From positions 214,525 to 278,524 of the forward strand of contig NC_066850.1 in the NCBI RefSeq assembly GCF_001640805.2: 64,000 nt of DNA. Reading direction: 5' to 3'. The first letter of the stretch is position 1. Each line of letters starts with the position of its first letter. A program made the position numbers and the translations under genes. Positions 11,126 through 21,966 of the stretch are shown in pieces. The stretch is from Lates calcarifer. Its lineage: Eukaryota; Chordata; Actinopteri; Centropomidae. Below the pieces are notes generated by a model, which saw only the letters and a list, made by a program, of their open reading frames with translations, was not told the DNA's origin and did not search any database.

Positions 11126-11309
11126 TTCAGATTTTATCTCAGAACTCAAATGATTTTTCTTCACGTGGCTTTAATCCGTCTGTGTTGGCACAAAGTATTT
11201 TATCAGTCAACTGGCTGCAGTGTGTGAGCGGCCCGTTGACCTCTGACCTCTGTCCTTCTGTCGGCCGCTGTGTGTTAAAATCCAACATGGCGGACAGACA
11301 GCGGTGAGT

Positions 11310-11426
11310 CTATTTGTGGCGGCTGCCTCTCCTCTTCATGGCGGCCGTGCACTGAGGACAATACCACTTCCCCTTCGGAGCCTCCGTCAGACCCACACAG
11401 CCGTAGTGGAACCACTCGATCGGACA
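11310..11426 (-). CDS. ing3: ing3 coding exon 12
   Basis: It encodes CPIEWFHYGCVGLTEAPKGK and WYCPQCTAAMKRRGSRHK, then TAG at 11312-11310. The acceptor is CTTCAG. Confidence 0.97.
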   Translation of the reverse strand, partial: CPIEWFHYGCVGLTEAPKGKWYCPQCTAAMKRRGSRHK

Positions 11427-14400
11427 CTGAAGAGAGCAAAGATCAACAATCAATACACAAATATATTGATCAGAAAAACCAGCTGAGAGTTTATTTAGGT
11501 TTAAACTTTTGGTTGGACGTCTCCCCACAAACAACAAACAACTTTTAAACTGAAGAAATCATAATAATCTGTAGATTCTGGAGCTAGTTTCAGGTCATTA
11601 CTACAAAATAAAAGCATGATACTTACATCTGTGTTATCACAGCCGACCATCTCTCCATAAGACACCTGGAGAATATCAAGTTATAACATAATTATAACTG
11701 AGAGGCAGTGTGTGTGTATACCTGGTTACAGACGCAGTGTGTGTGTATACCTGGTTACAGATGGAGTGTGTGTATACCTGGTTACAGACGGCAGTGTGTG
11801 TGTATACCTGGTTACTGAGGCAGTGTGTCTGTATACCTGGTTACTGACGCAGTGTGTGTGTATACCTGGTTACAGATGCAGTATCGGGGCTCGTTGGGGT
11901 CGTAGGTCCAGTCCACCTGGCTGTTGGCTTCAGCCTCAGGTAGTGCTGAGGCCTGCTGGGAAAGCTCCTGAGCCAGTGCTGACGATGAAGAGCATGATGA
12001 CAGCGAGGAAGAGGAGGACGATGAAGATGACTGATGATTGGAAGACTTGATGCTGCTTCTGGAAAACAGAAGATGAGGCTTTGTCATACAAACGTCTACG
12101 TTACATGCTGATGAAGGTACAGGTGGGGGTGCAGAGGTCTTACTTGGACTTGCGTCCCCTGGAGTCGGAGGCGGTGGTGGGGGTGAGGGGCTGGGTGAGG
12201 GTGGAGGCCAGAGCGGAGGAAGAGTAACCTGTGTTGTCCCGGGACAGATTGAACTCTCTGGTCAGCTGGAAGTCGTTGTTCTTGATGGCCTCGTAGCTCG
12301 CTTTCAGACTGGACGTCCTCCTGCCCTCCTTCATCTGAATACACAGGAAACACAGAGCTCATCTTTCAGTTTACTGAGACGTAAACGAGCTGCAGATATT
12401 TCACACAGTCAAACCCCACGAAGTCACAACAGAAGAAGTAAAACTCTGAGATAAACTGAGTGTTGACCTGTGCTGTGGCCTGTACAGCCTGAGCAGCAGC
12501 CATGGTGATGGCCCCGGCTCCGGCCCCGGGCCCCGCAGGTAGAGAGCTGAGGTTGTAGGAGGCCAGAGGCTGAGAGGAGTTCACACTGTACACGTTGTTG
12601 GTGGAGGAGGACGTGCTGTTGGTACGGCAGCCTGCAGGGGACACACAGTCAATTAGCAGATACACTAAGGAGGTTACAGGTGGAGGTCAGAGTCCAGGTG
12701 GAGTTGTTACCTGGCGTGTTCTCCTTGGAGGCGTCTGATGTGAGTGTGGACAGCAGAGCCTCAGATTTGAACTTCTTCTCTGGAACGTGTTCTGTAGTGT
12801 GGTGAGTCGGCGCGCTGTACTTCCTCTCTGTTACACACACAACAAACATGTTTAACATGTCTAACCCTAACACTTTAACACAACAAACAAATCACAACAA
12901 ACTACCTCACACTGTTCCAACAACAACTTCACAACCAGAGCTGAAGGTTTGAAGCTGACATCAAAATCTGAGCCTAAAAAAACCTGATGATTTATTCATT
13001 CAACACATTCATTTAAATGAACCTGTTACTCTCCTGATACCTCAGCTCATATATTGATTATTGATAAGATATCACTGTATCTGATGACATTCACTACTGT
13101 GTGAGGTGTTTAATGCAGGTCAGTAGAAAGTGTCTGATGCCTGATCTGATTGATAAAGTCAGTATTGATCCTGATATTGATCCAGTGATTAAACAGTGAC
13201 AGATCAGTTGGTACTTACTCTCAGCTGTGGTGTGAGAGTGGACATGATGGTTGTTGACAGGTTGAGACGGACTGTCCATCTCTAAAGATCCTGAACAGAC
13301 ACACAGGAAATTAAACAGCATCCTCGTGTTCGAAATAAATAATCATCAGAGCTTTAAGAGCGCCACTCAGCAGGAATAAATGTCAAATCTGACATACGTC
13401 TCTCCAGGATCTCAGTGATGCCGGCGTTGTCGGCCTCCAGCTCCATCTTAAACTTGGCCAGTTCTTGGTCCAGTTTACGCAGGTGACGATCCACCTGCAG
13501 AGAGAAACAACAACTCAGACTCTCAGCTGGTTTCATCTGCATCTGCCTGAAGAACTACACCTGTAAACACTGAGACTAACTGAGGTGGATATATTCAGCT
13601 CATGTTCTGTAGGTAACTCAGGTAACAGGTGAGTCTGTATCCTGTGAGACACCTTCACTCACCAGATCATAAATCTGATTGGCTAGCTGGACCTTCTCAT
13701 CCGCATCTTCCAGAGCTTTGTAATAGTCCTGAAACACAAATTCATCACAGACTCATTTAACCAACAGTAATAATAAAAGTTTTCCATCACTCAGTCCTAA
13801 CAGAGCAGATTCTGAACAGTCGAATGTTTCAGTGATTTTACAGGATGTGTTTTTACTTGATCAGGTCTCATTTACAAGAAAAAAAAAAAAACACAAGAAC
13901 AGATTCTGATTAAATCAAACATGCGATGTCTGTAACTCAACTGTTTGTTTTCAGAACAACTGGCAAACAGGAAACTTCTCTGACCTTTTTAATAACCTCC
14001 ATCTGTTCTTCCCTCCACTCAGGTTTGTTCTTCTTTGCATTGACGAAGAACTCAATCACTTTCTGCTTCCAGCTGATCTGTGGCATCTGTAACAGGAAAA
14101 AGGAGGAAAAAAAACACTTAAAGAACATAAATAGTGTTTCACAGGCTTCAGAAAATAAAATGTGATCATTCAGTTTTACAAAAACAGTTTGTTTTTATCA
14201 AACAGTTTTATGATCCATTTCATCAGCTTGTGAAAACACTGGAGATTAACTAGTCCATTTTTAATGTTTACTGCTCACTCAGGTCAGCTGCTCCTCACTG
14301 ACTCATGTGAATTACTGATATTTAGTTTCATCTACCTGATGTTTGTTTTAAGTGAATACTGTGAGTGCAGTGGGAAATGTTCCAGTTTCCAGCTGCCCCC

Positions 14401-15123
14401 TTAAAAGCCACTTTTCTCCAATTTTTCATGTTGTTTGTTTTATTCTTGTTTTCATGGCTGATTTAACAGCTGGCTGAGGCTCAGCAGCTGAACACCACAC
14501 TGACACTGATCAATGTTCACTGTCCCTGGAAATACACAAACATTTGTTTGTTCGCCTCCAACTTTATGATTAACTACATTAACAGAGTTTGCAGTGACAG
14601 TAAAGCTGGCTGTGACAGGACAGGTGTAGCACGGGTGTAAACATGTGTAAACAGGTGTAACACCAGTGTAAACGGACGGTATTCAGCGAATAAACGCTCC
14701 CATTAAACTCGGGTTAAATCGCTTAGCTCATGTTAGCCAGCTGATGCTAACCGTGAGCTAACTGCACGCGGATCTTATTGTAAAATAGTATAAAGTGTCT
14801 GAATGTCTGAAACTGTGTGCCTGTTAAACGTGTGTGCCCTCGCTGTGATACCGGTGCTGTGTTACCGGCGGGCTGTACGTACTCTGAACCTGCAGGTCCA
14901 TCTCCCTCATTTCCGTAAACCTGTCGCGGAGATCCATGGGTAGCTGCTCGATCACTGCCAGGAGAAGAAGAAGCCGTTATCTGCTAGCATGGCTAGGCTA
15001 ACGGCCGGGGCCGCACAGGCCGGCAAATGACGCACAATTAACGCACAAAACGCCCCAACAACACCACCACCGCTTTGTTACAATCCCATACTCACTTTCG
15101 AGGTAATCCTCCAGGTAAAGCAT
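11310..15123 (-). CDS. ing3: Inhibitor of growth protein 3 (complete, 12 coding exons)
   Basis: Coding exons are 15123-15096, 14954-14883, 14086-13985, 13728-13663, 13494-13398, 13290-13219, 12827-12711, 12631-12468, 12334-12144, 12058-11866, 11665-11627 and 11426-11310, ending in TAG. They total 1258 nt, one more than 419 codons, because exon 3 has an apparent extra base; without it the protein is 418 aa, the human length. Ing3 is a subunit of the NuA4/TIP60 histone acetyltransferase complex in the nucleus. The N-terminal ING domain starts MLYLEDYLEMIEQLPMDL. A Ser-rich linker follows. The C-terminal PHD finger (about 363-406) retains all Zn ligands: C363, C365, C376, C381, H387, C390, C403, C406, and family members bind H3K4me3 with this fold. 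The protein ends AMKRRGSRHK. The gene is head-to-head with tspan12 and upstream of cped1. Confidence 0.97.
11627..11665 (-). CDS. ing3: ing3 coding exon 11
   Basis: It is a 39-nt exon encoding VSYGEMVGCDNTD within the PHD finger. The acceptor is TCCAG and the donor GAT|GTAAGT. Confidence 0.96.
11706..11880 (-). repeat. Tandem 27-30 bp repeat derived from the ing3 exon 10 splice donor
   Basis: Six copies of 'gtaaccaggtatacacac' lie head to tail. The right-most (donor at 11866/11865) is the exon 10 end; five more donors follow in the intron after 11837, 11808, 11778, 11751 and 11722. Confidence 0.92.
11866..12058 (-). CDS. ing3: ing3 coding exon 10
   Basis: It encodes a long serine tract, then SQVDWTYDPNEPRYCICNQ, the start of the PHD finger. 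The donor CAG|GTATAC is the first of six tandem copies. Confidence 0.95.
12144..12334 (-). CDS. ing3: ing3 coding exon 9
   Basis: It encodes MKEGRRTSSLKASYEAIKNN and continues to SDSRGRKS. The donor is AA|GTAAGA, leaving two bases. Confidence 0.95.
12468..12631 (-). CDS. ing3: ing3 coding exon 8
   Basis: It encodes an Asn/Ser-rich linker with VYSVNSSQPLASYNLSSLPA and ends AITMAAAQAVQATAQ. The donor is CAG|GTCAAC. Confidence 0.95.
12711..12827 (-). CDS. ing3: ing3 coding exon 7
   Basis: It encodes RKYSAPTHHTTEHVPEKKFK and SEALLSTLTSDASKENTP. The acceptor is AACAG and the donor G|GTAACA. Confidence 0.95.
13219..13290 (-). CDS. ing3: ing3 coding exon 6
   Basis: It encodes SLEMDSPSQPVNNHHVHSHT then TAE. 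The acceptor is TTCAG and the donor A|GTAAGT. Confidence 0.95.
13398..13494 (-). CDS. ing3: ing3 coding exon 5
   Basis: It encodes VDRHLRKLDQELAKFKMELE and continues to ILER, completing the ING helical domain. The donor is C|GTATGT. Confidence 0.96.
13663..13728 (-). CDS. ing3: ing3 coding exon 4
   Basis: It encodes DYYKALEDADEKVQLANQIY then DL, identical to the family as recalled. The acceptor is TTTCAG and the donor CTG|GTGAGT. Confidence 0.96.
13985..14086 (-). CDS. ing3: ing3 coding exon 3 (apparent 1-bp insertion)
   Basis: It encodes ATDQLE, then after a one-base shift near 14066 QKVIEFFVNAKKNKPEW and EEQMEVIKK. The length is 102 nt where phase and family similarity require 101. The acceptor is TTACAG and the donor AAG|GTCAGA. 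Confidence 0.9.
14883..14954 (-). CDS. ing3: ing3 coding exon 2
   Basis: It encodes IEQLPMDLRDRFTEMREMDL then QVQ. The acceptor is GGCAG and the donor A|GTACGT, leaving one base. Confidence 0.95.
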
Positions 15124-15360
15124 GGCGGCAAATTTGACGTTTAACGCGTTTTATGGAGCAAATTTCTTCTTCCAATATGGCGCCGCCAGCCGCTGTCTCT
15201 CTCAGAAAAAAATACCCCGAAAAACTGAGGTCAGAGAAGGTGACGCAAGCGGCTGCATGTGTTCTGATTGGCTGAAACCTACGCGGGCGTTGAATTACGT
15301 CCTCCACCAGATGCCTCATGGGAGTTGTAGTTCAGTACATGTCCAGCTTGTTCGTTAAAA
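15000..15360 (-). promoter_or_regulatory. ing3: ing3 promoter and 5' UTR region
   Basis: This stretch has frequent CG dinucleotides, a CCAAT box ('gattggctgaaa', 15267-15278) and two ATGGCG YY1-like elements (15122 and 15176). It is upstream of the ing3 ATG at 15123. No TSS can be fixed. Confidence 0.5.
15096..15123 (-). CDS. ing3: ing3 coding exon 1
   Basis: It encodes MLYLEDYLE plus one base. The start context GCCGCCATG is strong, and the donor is A|GTGAGT. The ATG sits inside a YY1-like GCCGCCAT element. Confidence 0.96.
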
Positions 15361-16780
15361 CATCCCCAAATCAATAGTCTCCAAATTTGTTTAAGTAATG
15401 TACATATTGTGGTGTAAATCTCCATGTTTAAATAATATATCAAGCATTAGTCTACAATCTGTGATGGTAATATTTGATAAATTCTGCATTTAAACATATT
15501 TGCCAAAAGAAACCTATTTAGAAATCAAAATATTCAAAGGTTTATTTAGCACACACACATGAAACATGTATGGTGAAATATAATGTACTCCTGAGGTTCT
15601 GCTTAAAGTCTAGTGTGAAATATAAAGATTAGAGAAAAATAAAAATTTAGGATAAAAAACATGTATATATTTGAATATTGATGTGGAGATCTTAAACTAT
15701 GCAAAGAAACTGTGTTATGTTTATTTAAACCGTTATTTAATTGTAGAGTTATGAAGTGTCTTCATTGTTGCTTTTTGTTTTATTTGCATGATGTACATTT
15801 TTTCTATTTTGCTCCCAGGTAATAAATCTGTCAAAAATGAACCTTTTTTTATTGACAAAGTTATTTGCGTCAGAACATGTGATAAACTATCTGATGTGAA
15901 AAAACCCTGTGGCTCTTTAATGACACTTGCAGCTGGTTTGGAAACATTTCCAGATTCCTCAAAGACTCTTTTATCGACCTGGAATGAAAAATATTTTTTC
16001 TGCTGCATCTTCACTCTGAACTTTACCTGGACTCAGACGTCATCATCAGCTGGAAACTACGAGATATACAGATGATAATTACACCACAGTGATGGAGGGA
16101 GACCTGTCTTCACCAGTTCTATCTGTACCTCTGATGGACGTGGACTTGCTGTTGTAGGTTGAGTCTGTAGTTTATTTATCACCTGTGGTCATCATAATCT
16201 CAGTATTAGTTTCTGTCCACATATTTTTGTCCACCTCCTCCTGCAGGAGCTGTTGTTTCAGTTGGCTTCCTTTAGGTTCCTGTTTGATTTGACTGAATAA
16301 TTCTTATTTGTCAGTTTGTTTGTGTTTTGTTTTGTAGCTCGTTTTGATCAGATTATAAATCAGATTATAATTTGCTTTAGTTGTTGTTTGTGTGAGAGCT
16401 GAATAAAGGTGTGTGGGCAGGTGAAGGACCAGGATGCACCAGGGGAGAAGCAGCAGGAGACAGGATCGTTCAGGTCTTATGTCTGTTTGAAATGGAAAAA
16501 TAAAGCAGTAGAAACAACAGTGGATTAGTTTTTACCCACAGTGCATCAGTGGCTCTTTTTTCTTTTTGAAGGTTGAATTTTGGTTTATGACAAATAACCT
16601 CTGCACTGTGTCTGTTCATGCTGTCAGTGTCAGACACAACATGTTAATCTGCACCTGTTAGAATCACAGATTTGGACACAGACTTGAGTCCAGTCCGTGT
16701 ATTTCTACTGAAGGTGTGTCATTCTGTCCAGGTACAGACTGTGTACCTGAACATCTGTTCGTCCACATACTTTTGTCACT
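15361..16780. other. AT-rich intergenic DNA between ing3 and tspan12
   Basis: It is low-GC sequence with short spurious open frames only. No gene is supported. Confidence 0.6.
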
Positions 16781-16789
16781 TTTATATTC

Positions 16790-17495
16790 TGCAGCCTCTG
16801 TGGGTGCACGCGCCGCCAGCAGAGGCCTCCACGCGCCCGCAGCTTCCTACTCTCCAACACAACAACACCGTGAGTCTGCTGGCCTCCTGACCCGGCGGCT
16901 CTGCGGCTGGAGGCGGACACATTCCTCTGTCCTCCCCCAGGACTCGCTGGCGGGGACGGGGGGAGGGAGGGGCTCCTGCTGCTGCTGCTGTGCGCATTTA
17001 ATTAGTGAAGAAGAAGAAGAAGAAGCGGCAGCAGGACGGGACGGGACCGAGCACCGCCCCCCCTCCACACCGCTCCGGGCTCCGGCTACAGTTGCAGCCA
17101 AGTCTCCGGACTCCGGCTCCACGGTCCGAGTCTGAGTCTTCACAGCAGAGGCCGAGTTCAGGCGTCAGATTCTGGACACTGAGGATTTAAACAGACCGCT
17201 GGACGTCGGTCCTGGTCCCGAATCTGGATCTGTGTTGTTCAGTTTTGGGAGTTTCGGTTTGAGGATTTTGGATTGTGTGGGTTAAAGCTGATCCGGGCCC
17301 TGGTCTCTGCTGGGCTCTGCTGGTCTCTGCTGGTCCCGCTCAGTGACTGATGACTGATTTGGAAATGTCAGCGCCGCGCGCTCCATCATCCCGGCGGGGC
17401 CGAGGAGAGTAAGAAAACACCTGTTGGGAAAGTTTCCTGGAGCTTTGACGGAGAAACCCGAGCTGCTAAAACAAGACACCGGAGAGAGCCGAGGG

Positions 17496-17531
<36 letters not shown>

Positions 17532-17706
17532 GGGGGGGATGCGGGCTTCGTGCTCGGAGCAGACGCCGTTTCTGAGACGAGGCTCTGGTCTGACGAGCGC
17601 TGATCCTCGCGGACCTCTCTCCGGGCTCCGCGCGGCGTGTCTGCGGTGAGCATGTTGCCATGGTGCCCCGGGCTCAGGTGAGCTGGACGGCGGAGCTGCG
17701 GTCGGG
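16790..17706 (+). promoter_or_regulatory. tspan12: tspan12 CpG-rich promoter and 5' UTR region
   Basis: CG-rich stretches occur at 16800-17110 and 17560-17706, with a (GA)n(GACA)n tract at 17497-17531. A CAG|GTGAGC donor-like site at 17676-17684 could end a noncoding exon. The TSS and any upstream noncoding exon are not resolved. Confidence 0.5.
17652..17681 (+). other. uORF 1 upstream of tspan12
   Basis: ATG TTG CCA through TGA is a 9-codon upstream frame with a moderate start context. It matters only if the transcript begins upstream of it. Confidence 0.4.
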
Positions 17707-17728
17707 ATGGCTCGGGAGGACGCGGTGA
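17660..17728 (+). other. uORF 2 overlapping the tspan12 start codon
   Basis: The ATG at 17660 has a strong context (gccATGG). Its frame runs 22 codons out of frame with tspan12 and stops at TGA 17726-17728, inside coding exon 1. Confidence 0.45.
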
Positions 17729-17772
17729 GGTGTCTGCGCTGTCTGCTGTACGCACTCAACCTGCTGTTCTGG
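17707..17772 (+). CDS. tspan12: tspan12 coding exon 1
   Basis: It encodes 22 residues beginning [12 protein letters not shown]. The ATG has G at -3 and G at +4. The donor is TGG|GTGAGA. Confidence 0.96.
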
Positions 17773-18240
17773 GTGAGAGGAGCTGACCCGGGCCGGGCCG
17801 GTCCGACCCGGGCTGGATGTTACTAACCCTAACACAGAGCTTCACTCAGCGCTGACTCAGCAGGACTAATGACATGAAGTGAAGTTACAGCACGTGATGC
17901 GTTCAGGAACAGACTGTTTATTTCTCTTCTCATGTCAGAACTGAACCTGACAAACCTCAGACCCTAAGAGGTCAAAGGTCAAATTTGCTTCCTTCATTGT
18001 TCAGTTGTCAGTGGTGTTTGTAGGCTCTGATTAACAGACTGAGCTGTTCATGTGACTTCATCACGACTGGACGTCCTGAGACAGATGTGATGAGCTCACA
18101 GCTTCATCATCAACAGTTAGAGATAACCTGGTCTTAGTCTCTGTACGAACTGTTATCAGATCAGATGTGTTCCCTCTGTGCTGCAGCTCTCACTGCTCTG
18201 ACACTTACAGTTAAAGTTGTGGTGAAAGTAGGCCACAGTG

Positions 18241-18283
<43 letters not shown>

Positions 18284-20086
18284 CTCACATTCCGAGATGT
18301 TATTTGTAGGCAGCAGAAACTGATCCATGTGTGTTTATTTCTGTGTGTGTGTCCAGCTGATGTCAGCGTGTGTGCTGGGAGTGGCAGCCTGGATCAGAGA
18401 CTCTCTGAACACCGTCCTGACCCTGACAGCTCACACCAGGTGAGTCCACACACACCGCCACCGCTCAGGTAACACAAGCAGACCGGACCATGAGTCCTGA
18501 TGGATGCGGAGCGTCAGAGTCTCAGTCGACTCCAAGTGAACCAGGTCGCCTGTTGTATCATGTGACCTCCTGACTCAGAGACGAACACATGGAGGATCCA
18601 GGTGTCCTTGTGGTGTGAATCTCTGTCCGAGCTGCAGAGATATAAAGACATCAACCTCCTGACTGTGTGTGTGTGTGCAGGTTGGAGGAAGCGGCTGTCC
18701 TCACGTATTCTCCGGCTGTTCATCCCGTCATCATCGCCGTGTGCTGTTTCCTCATCATCGTGGCCATGGTGGGATACTGCGGCACGCTCAAATGTAACCT
18801 GCTGCTGCTGTCCTGGGTACGTCTGCACCACACAGGAAAACTGACCATCAGATAGACAAATAAAACCCAGATAAAAGATTCACTGATCATCAGATTCATC
18901 AGATTCATCAGGTTCATCAGTTTTCAGTTTGAATTGGAGTCTGTAGTTGGAGTTTTCAGTTTGAGTTTCAGGGTTCACACAGAGACCAGGTGACCTCACA
19001 CCTGAACACCACCTGCTGCTCAGTAAACACACAGAGCTCAGTGTGTCTGCCTTCTCTGATCCACATCACCTGTCTGCTGTGGCCTGAGGGGGCGGGGCCA
19101 GGAGTCAGGTGTCTCTATTGTCCTTCAGAGGAGATAAGATTGTCCCCTCAGTCCGTCCCTGAAAGACGAGACGTGGGGACACAGAGAGCCCATGAATGTA
19201 CTCCCAGAGAGGATGATGGGAAACAGGCGGAGACAGGAAGTGCCCACACCACCCCCCCACCCCTCCTCAGTCACCCCAGAGACACCTGGGAGATCACATC
19301 ACAATAGAAACATCGGCTCCACCTCATCCTGTTGTTTTTAATCAGACGCTCACAGATTCACAGCAGCAGGACAAACACCAGCACAGAGTCTGACTCTACT
19401 GTTAACACACTGACTCTACTGTTAACACACTGAGTCTACTGTTAACACACAGAGTCTACTGTTAACACACTGACTCTACTGTTAACACTGACTACTGTTA
19501 ACACACTGACTCTACTGTTAACACACTGAGTCTGACTCTACTGTTAACACACTGACTCTACTGTTAACACACTGAGTCTACTGTTAACACACTGAGTCTG
19601 ACTCTACTGTTAACACACTGACTCTGAATCAATCGTTAACAGAGGTTTTTCCTCTTCTACACTAAAATATGTTGGACCGTTTACATGTTTGTAAACTAAT
19701 GTAAAGACTCTGCTGCAGTTCCTGCTCTCCAGAGGATCAACCCTTTAGTGTTTATGGCTCCATCACCTCTGACCTGCAGCGCCCCCCTCAGCACAGACTC
19801 TGTGTTTGCATAGGACACAAGATGATCAGATAAAGAACACAGGATCTGATGTCTCCTTTATTATAGAAGTTACTGACAGTTACTGATGACCTATGACCTT
19901 TGACCCTGCTCCTCTGGTATAAGTCAGAGTGAGGAGGAGGAGGAGCTCCTGTCAGCGCCTCCTACAGGCTGCAGAGGTCATCACAGCCACAGACACACTG
20001 CAGGTTTATTCCAGTGACTGAGCCTGAAACATCCTGTCAATCTTCTTCAGGTCACATTCATGTTTGACTCTGAACTGACTGAACTG

Positions 20087-20117
<31 letters not shown>

Positions 20118-21731
20118 TTCAGTATTTCGGGAGTCTTTTAGTGATTTTCTGTGTGGAGCTGGCGAGCGCTGTGTGGACCTATGATGAGGTGAGAAAACTT
20201 TTATTTAACTTTCCTATAAATCTCCACACTCCTCAGAGGACACCATAAATAATGTAAAATTATAAATAATGTATCATCTTATATAATATTAATAAATAAC
20301 ATACAGCTTTATTAATTATTCAACCAATGAAAAAAAACATCAGACTTTACTCTCATGACTCTAAGACTTGTCTAAACTTATAACCTCACTCTGTGATTTA
20401 TTCTCATAGAATTAAAACTTTATCTCAGAATATCATGATGCTCCCTGAAATTTCAACTTTGTTTTTGATTTTTTTCTTCAGTTTCACATTGAATTTAGAC
20501 TTTTTATTCCATAATATTATGATGTTTTATTATGAAACTGAAACTTTCAATTTTGAGACTTCATCACATAATTTAAAAATGTTTTTCTCAAAATTACATC
20601 ATTAATTTTCTTGTAAACGACAATTAATCATAAAATGTTAGAAATTTCCAATATCGCATCTTATCTTGAAAATATTACGTTACAACTTTTACTTTAATGT
20701 CTGATTTGCTTTCATTTTTGTGACGCCTTCATGCATTTGTGTCGTCTGATTCTGACCAATCAGAGCTGAGGGTGTCTGACCAATCAGAGCTGAGGGTGTC
20801 TGACCAATCAGAGCTGTGGTTGTGAGCAGCTGTTCAGATATTTTCAGCTGCAGAGATTCGTCTCTTCTAATAATAACCAGAAATGTCCGACACGTCCGGC
20901 TGCTCACAGATCAGCTCCTGTTGCACTGTCCACTAGGGAAACACACCGAGTACACGGACACACAACAACAACAACACAACAACACAGACACACAAAAACA
21001 ACAACAACAACAACAGTAACAGTCAGAGTGGTTGCAGTAAACTCAGGTGTAGTGTCCTCTCTCTCTCTGTTTGTTGTTACCTGAGCTTAAGGCCTCACCT
21101 GTCTGCCTGCAGGGAGATGTGGGTAGTTGGGGGGGGGGCTTCAGGTGAAGTCGTCCTGATAAACACCTGAACCGTCTGCACAGCTTGTCCTCAGTGTGAG
21201 TCAGCTTCCTCCTCGGTCACAGCTCTGAATTTTATGTCTCCAATCAGACGTCAGTGAATCAAACGTCTTATTGAGGTCTAACGACAGAAAATCTAAAGTT
21301 AAATAATAAAAATCTTCAGTTAAATGAAGTCGTTTTAAAGAGACACACACACACTTATTTCCATGTTTTAATGCCAGGTTTTTATCTTTAGAACAAACTT
21401 TGATTTCACAAATATACACAGTAAGTGTTATAATGAGAGAACACAGATTCATTTCACTCAAACAGGAAACAGAAACATGAGGTTATAAGGAGAAACTGGA
21501 TGTATTCTATTCTATTCTATTCTATTCTATTCTATTCTATTGTCACTGATGAAGGAACAGAAACAGTGTCGACAGTTTGAAGGAGATTTAATGTCTGAAC
21601 AGACAAAACAAACAGTTTCAGTTTGAAAAATATGAAAGAATAAAAATCATCAAGTGTGTGTGTGTGTGTGTCTGTGTGTCTGTGTGTGTCTGTGTGTGTG
21701 TGTGTGTGTGTCTGTGTGTGTGTGTCTGTGT

Positions 21732-21768
<37 letters not shown>

Positions 21769-21929
21769 TGTGTGTGTGTGGGTGTGTGTGTGTCTGTGTC
21801 TGTGTGTGTGTGTGTGTGCAGCCGTCAGTGCAGCGCTCTGATATGATCAGTCTGAAGTCTCGGATGCCAAACTATGGCCTGCAGCGTTACCAGTGGCTCA
21901 CACACACCTGGAACAGCTTCCAGACAGAG

Positions 21930-21966
<37 letters not shown>

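Larger units (their letters stand above)
8041..11309. other. ing3-cped1 intergenic region
   Basis: About 3.3 kb separates the cped1 start from the ing3 stop; both genes are on the minus strand. It should hold the ing3 3' UTR and the cped1 promoter and 5' UTR. CG dinucleotides are enriched around 7850-8040 and 8385-8450. No additional coding exon is supported apart from the antisense ATGGCGG candidate at 11288. Confidence 0.6.
20189..21821 (+). other. tspan12 intron 4
   Basis: It is AT-rich at first, then holds a triple CCAAT repeat (20753-20816), an (AAC)n tract near 21000, a TATTC pentanucleotide array (21505-21541) and the long TG array before exon 5. Confidence 0.75.

Noticed and set aside
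15122..15358. Plus-strand open frame beginning MAANLTFNAFYG at the ing3 start
   Set aside because: Its ATG overlaps the ing3 ATG through the palindrome CATG inside a YY1-type element. It has no similarity or splice support and lies in the ing3 promoter.
16716..17190. Several long open frames in the CpG-rich region before tspan12
   Set aside because: High GC removes stop codons on all frames; none resembles a known protein.
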